Of a stretch of 16,702 nucleotides of DNA, positions 14,192 through 16,702 are shown one piece after another. Each line of letters begins with the position of its first letter. The stretch's first letter is position 1. Made by a program: the position numbers and the translations under genes. The notes beneath the pieces are model-generated. The model was given only the letters and a program-made list of their open reading frames with translations. It did not search any database and was not told the DNA's origin. The stretch comes from Candidatus Bathyarchaeota archaeon (GTDB lineage: Archaea > Thermoproteota > Bathyarchaeia > Bathyarchaeales > DTEX01), in contig PIYH01000037.1 of the NCBI GenBank assembly GCA_003601695.1, forward strand, positions 1 to 16,702. The letters are read 5' to 3'.

Positions 14192-14785
14192 TTGAAAAAA
14201 TCCAAAAGAAGCGTCGAGATTGTAGAAAGCTTCTGTGGTTGGGATTATTTAATTGAATTAATCAAAAAATGTAAGCGTGAGGTCGATAGGGCCTTAATTT
14301 CAGCTTTATTTGAGACAGGAGGCAGGGTTAGCGAGGTCCTCATGTTGGGAAAGGACAATTTTATAGTCCAAAAACCATTTTTAGTAGTGAAGGCAATGCC
14401 TGTTCTTAAACGTTATAGCAAGATCGGGGAATATGTAGATGAAAATGGTAAAGTGAGGTGGAAAACTAGGAAGAAAATAGGCTACAGAACTTTTCCGATC
14501 CATATGAATGAGCCCTTATGTCCTCCTCTGTTAGAATACATAGATAAGATTAAGGAGGGAAAACTTTTTCATATGGGGAGAACGCAAGTTTATAGGATCG
14601 TTCGTAGCCTTGACACAAATATTTTCCCACACTGGTTTAGGGCTCAAAGAGCCTCGCAGCTCGCTTTAGAGTACGGATTTGATGTTCATGACCTAATAGA
14701 TTTTTTCAACTGGAAAAGTCTTCAGACAGCTACGCACTATAGTAGAATGGGTTGGAAGGGCTTAGCAAATAAGATGAGGCGGTGA
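14192..14785 (+). CDS. Tyrosine recombinase, catalytic domain only
   Basis: Site-specific DNA recombinase (197 aa). Catalytic residues of the integrase family are visible: Arg45 in ETGGRVSEVL (box I), the basic beta-hairpin KVRWKTRKK, then His147 and Arg150 in FPHWFRAQR, Trp174 in FFNWKSL at the usual His/Trp position, and the nucleophile Tyr183 in THYSRMG. The N-terminal SAM-like core-binding domain is absent, so it is about two thirds the size of XerA-type proteins and similar in size to FimB/FimE inversion recombinases. GGAGG at 14179-14183 lies 8 bases before TTG 14192 (5 before TTG 14189), which is better than the GTG at 14177 that it overlaps. A perfect dyad lies just upstream. Likely a mobile-element or DNA-inversion enzyme; no element boundaries are proven. 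Confidence 0.85.
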   Translation: MKKSKRSVEIVESFCGWDYLIELIKKCKREVDRALISALFETGGRVSEVLMLGKDNFIVQKPFLVVKAMPVLKRYSKIGEYVDENGKVRWKTRKKIGYRTFPIHMNEPLCPPLLEYIDKIKEGKLFHMGRTQVYRIVRSLDTNIFPHWFRAQRASQLALEYGFDVHDLIDFFNWKSLQTATHYSRMGWKGLANKMRR

Positions 14786-15033
14786 GCTTTAAGGATACGT
14801 GTCGCATGAACTATATTGTGAGAGTTCTTGTGCAACAGTTGGCACGGTAATACATATACAACCAAAATAACTAATATAGTGCATTTACCCCTCGATGAAG
14901 AAGATTTTTGGCGTATTTTCCTCCCCTTCAAACGTCAAAAAATTATTTATCCTCCTATTCTCAAGCATCATTTTCTTTCTATTCGATTAAAGCGGATACA
15001 AAAGCATAGACGAAAGAGATGCCTTTAGGATGT
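14786..15033. other. Gap after the recombinase with imperfect inverted repeats
   Basis: No convincing gene; the 66-residue plus frame at 14828-15028 has no recognisable domain. ATGAACTATATT (14806-14817) and AATATAGTGCAT (14873-14884) are inverted copies with one mismatch. TGCAACA (14831-14837) and TACATATA (14851-14858) repeat words found in the dyad upstream of the recombinase. These could be recombination sites or chance. Confidence 0.4.
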
Positions 15034-16004
15034 TCAGATCGCCATCTGAATCTTCATCGGATTTCCGATCTTCCTTATGCGAGTCTCAAAGCCCTTCAAT
15101 ATCCTTCCCAACGGAAATATATGCGTCACGTAAGGCTTAACTATGGCTCTGCCGGAAGACAGCCTTTATAGCTGCTGGATAAACATTTGCACATCTATGA
15201 ATTCCTTGAATAGTCAATTCCTTAGCTAATATCTCAGCGATTGGAAGCGAGACCTCATCCGGCGGATAATCAACAAGAACTATGCGCCCACCAAGTTTAA
15301 CTATATCAATGGTCTGCCGAATTGCTGAGGGGCTCCGGAGACATCCACCACATCGACTCCTTCTCCATCGGTTAAACTCATCATCCTCTCGACAACGTTT
15401 TCCGAATAGTCAAGCATGTCCGTAACGGATATTCCTAGTGCTCCATAGACTCTAGCTGCTTGAAGAATCATCTGTCCAACAGGGCCCGCTCCAAGCACGG
15501 CAACATCATTTATGTCTATCTTTCCCCATTTTCGCCGTCATTATCCCGATGGCTAACAGTTCAATCATCGCCCCTTCCTCAAACGAGATATTATCGGGAA
15601 TCGGGTTGCACTTTTTGCTCCGATACTGTTATACATATTCCGCGAAGGTCGTTAAATGGAGGAGTTCCATAAAATTTAACATTCCTGCACAAGTTATACC
15701 TCCCAGATCTACAGTAAGGACATTTTTCACATACAAATTCAGGCTCGATCACAACCCTTTGTCCAACCTCAAGTCTTGACACATCGCGACCTACCTCAAC
15801 TATCTCCCCAGAGCATTCATGCCCTAAGATCAAAGGTTTCTTGACAACAAATGAGCTTATGCGTCCATGAAGATAGTAATGAATATACGGATCCGCATAT
15901 TCCGACACATTTCATCTTAACGAGAACTTCATCGGCTTTATCTGGGGAATCTTAACTTCTTCTATTCTTATATCCATCGGCTTATAGAGAATGGCAACTC
16001 TCAT
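15034..16004 (-). pseudogene. Zinc-dependent alcohol/polyol dehydrogenase pseudogene (MDR family)
   Basis: A medium-chain dehydrogenase is spread over all three minus frames. It opens at ATG 16004 (GAGGGG 5 bases upstream) with MRVAILYKPMDIRIEEVKIP. It continues in a second frame with DEVLVKMKCVGICGS (catalytic zinc Cys), then a third with the GHECSGEIVEVG zinc and structural region and CEKCPYCRSGRYNLC (structural zinc cysteines, 15591-15900). Further shifts lead to IPDNISFEEGAMIE, the Rossmann stretch MLGAGPVGQMILQAARVYGA (15301-15498), KLGGRIVLVDYPPDEV and ELTIQGIHR, ending GNPMKIQMAI at the stop 15034. At least five frame breaks are needed, and about 20 residues seem lost before DVVERMM-type sequence. 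The order and residues fit sorbitol or threonine dehydrogenase-like enzymes. So many breaks argue for a decayed gene rather than sequencing error, though poor assembly is possible. Confidence 0.85.
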
Positions 16005-16054
16005 AGTTCCCCTCATACAATCATTTCCTAGGACACTCTCCAATGTTCTCCATA

Positions 16055-16066
16055 CTATAAAATAAG
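16055..16066 (-). promoter_or_regulatory. Promoter retained by the dehydrogenase pseudogene
   Basis: On the minus strand CTTATTTTATAG lies about 55 bases before the old ATG at 16004 and gives a leader of about 30 bases carrying GAGGGG. The promoter and ribosome binding site therefore look intact although the coding frame is broken. Confidence 0.4.
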
Positions 16067-16121
16067 ACTTTCTAACGAGAGCGGCTGCTCGGATTACCTT
16101 TTTTTAGATATCAAATTGATC

Positions 16122-16137
16122 CGAAACTTTTATATTA
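16122..16137 (+). promoter_or_regulatory. BRE/TATA promoter of the last gene
   Basis: CGAAAC followed by TTTTATATTA matches the archaeal BRE plus TATA pattern well. Transcription would start near 16160, giving a short leader with GGGGG (16188-16192) before TTG 16199. It is divergent to the pseudogene promoter. Confidence 0.55.
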
Positions 16138-16198
16138 ATATGAAATTAAAGCATTGTTTTGTACGTTGCAGAAGATAATTAAGATTTGGGGGAAACGG

Positions 16199-16702
16199 TT
16201 GAAATATAACTTGCCTAGATTACCTCTTATAATTTTTCTAGTTACAATTTTCGGATCACTAATTTTAGGATTCTCAATAATTTATGACCTCGTCGTAACT
16301 CATAGCGTAGGAGAAAAATTACGGTTTGAAAATGAATTTATCAAGATAGATTTTCCGAGGAACTGGTGTGCATACTCGTGGAGTGAAAGAAATATAACTG
16401 GAAGCGTGCATGGTGTATTCCTATATTCTCAAAAACCTGCATCTATCATGATTTTCAGAATCCACGACGAAAATGTAACACGGCATTTCATGAAAAGAAA
16501 CAATTTGAAAAATGTCTCAGCAGTGATAAATTTTGAGTTAAGAAGAATATATAGTGATATTAGAGAGAGGAATGAGAATTCATCGTTGATTTTTGAGGAA
16601 ACCGGGGGGATAAGCATCTGGGAAGTTCAAGCTAACTACTCAAAGATTATAATAAAGAATGCCTTCAAATCCGAAGGAACTTTTCATGATATGTTCTGTT
16701 TA
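16199..16702 (+). CDS. Membrane-anchored protein of unknown function, 3' partial
   Basis: The frame is open from TTG 16199 to the window end (168 codons), so the C-terminus is missing. The N-terminus has a short basic segment, then one long hydrophobic helix (residues about 6-30, LPLIIFLVTIFGSLILGFSI), which fits a signal anchor with the rest outside the cell. The outer part starts with a beta-like stretch (FENEFIKIDFPRNW) common in archaeal surface proteins that resemble PsbP/lipoprotein-like folds, but no family can be named. GGGGG lies 6 bases before this TTG; an upstream TTG at 16166 would add 11 residues (KIIKIWGKR and others) and is less likely. The BRE/TATA at 16122-16137 supports a gene here. 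Confidence 0.6.
   Translation, partial: MKYNLPRLPLIIFLVTIFGSLILGFSIIYDLVVTHSVGEKLRFENEFIKIDFPRNWCAYSWSERNITGSVHGVFLYSQKPASIMIFRIHDENVTRHFMKRNNLKNVSAVINFELRRIYSDIRERNENSSLIFEETGGISIWEVQANYSKIIIKNAFKSEGTFHDMFCL

Noticed and set aside
14828..15028. Plus-strand frame of 66 residues after the recombinase
   Set aside because: No domain, no convincing ribosome binding site, very basic AT-rich tail; probably chance.

Overview
The window looks archaeal, probably from a thermophilic or anaerobic TACK-type lineage such as Bathyarchaeia. This is inferred from content, not shown by a marker gene. The supporting signs are an Hjc-type Holliday junction resolvase, a tungsten/molybdopterin aldehyde:ferredoxin oxidoreductase (AOR), a free-standing JAMM metalloprotein, Shine-Dalgarno motifs of the GGTGA and GGAGG types, many TTG starts, BRE/TATA-like promoters and oligo-T gene ends. 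No rRNA, tRNA, CRISPR array or complete insertion sequence is visible.

Layout. Bases 1-3900 (+) hold a very large secreted-type C25 (gingipain-like) cysteine peptidase whose N-terminus lies outside the window. It converges on an AOR-family enzyme (4025-5905, -). A 437-base gap follows; its second half contains a run of short hairpins and leads into a probable two-gene unit (6343-9156, +) of an aberrant serine hydroxymethyltransferase-like PLP enzyme and an FGGY sugar kinase. Next comes what looks like a frameshifted small membrane protein (9175-9611). A same-strand group then runs from 9.9 to 12.2 kb: a JAMM metalloprotein, a winged-helix plus PD-(D/E)xK nuclease, a small winged-helix protein that seems to start at an ACG codon, and Hjc. 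Hjc converges within 5 bases on an MFS-type membrane protein whose C-terminus is a cytidylate-kinase-like domain (12196-13941, -).

The last part looks like accessory DNA. A tyrosine recombinase reduced to its catalytic domain (14192-14785, +) sits directly behind an 11-bp-arm perfect dyad that overlaps its likely TATA box. It is followed by a full-span zinc alcohol/polyol dehydrogenase pseudogene with at least five frame disruptions (15034-16004, -). A membrane-anchored protein, cut by the window end (16199-16702, +), closes the window.

How the genes work together. The AOR and the peptidase fit a peptide-fermenting, ferredoxin-based metabolism, but nothing links them as an operon. The SHMT-like enzyme and kinase could form a short carbon pathway: the enzyme keeps its PLP and substrate-carboxylate residues but lacks the usual catalytic Glu and the Gly-rich folate-side loop, so an aldolase or transaldolase role is inferred. 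The 9.9-12.2 kb group is mostly nucleic-acid binding or cutting proteins plus one JAMM protein, and may be a repair or defence neighbourhood. The most unusual items are the MFS-kinase fusion, the aberrant SHMT, the ACG start with a perfectly placed ribosome binding site, and the dyad in front of the recombinase.
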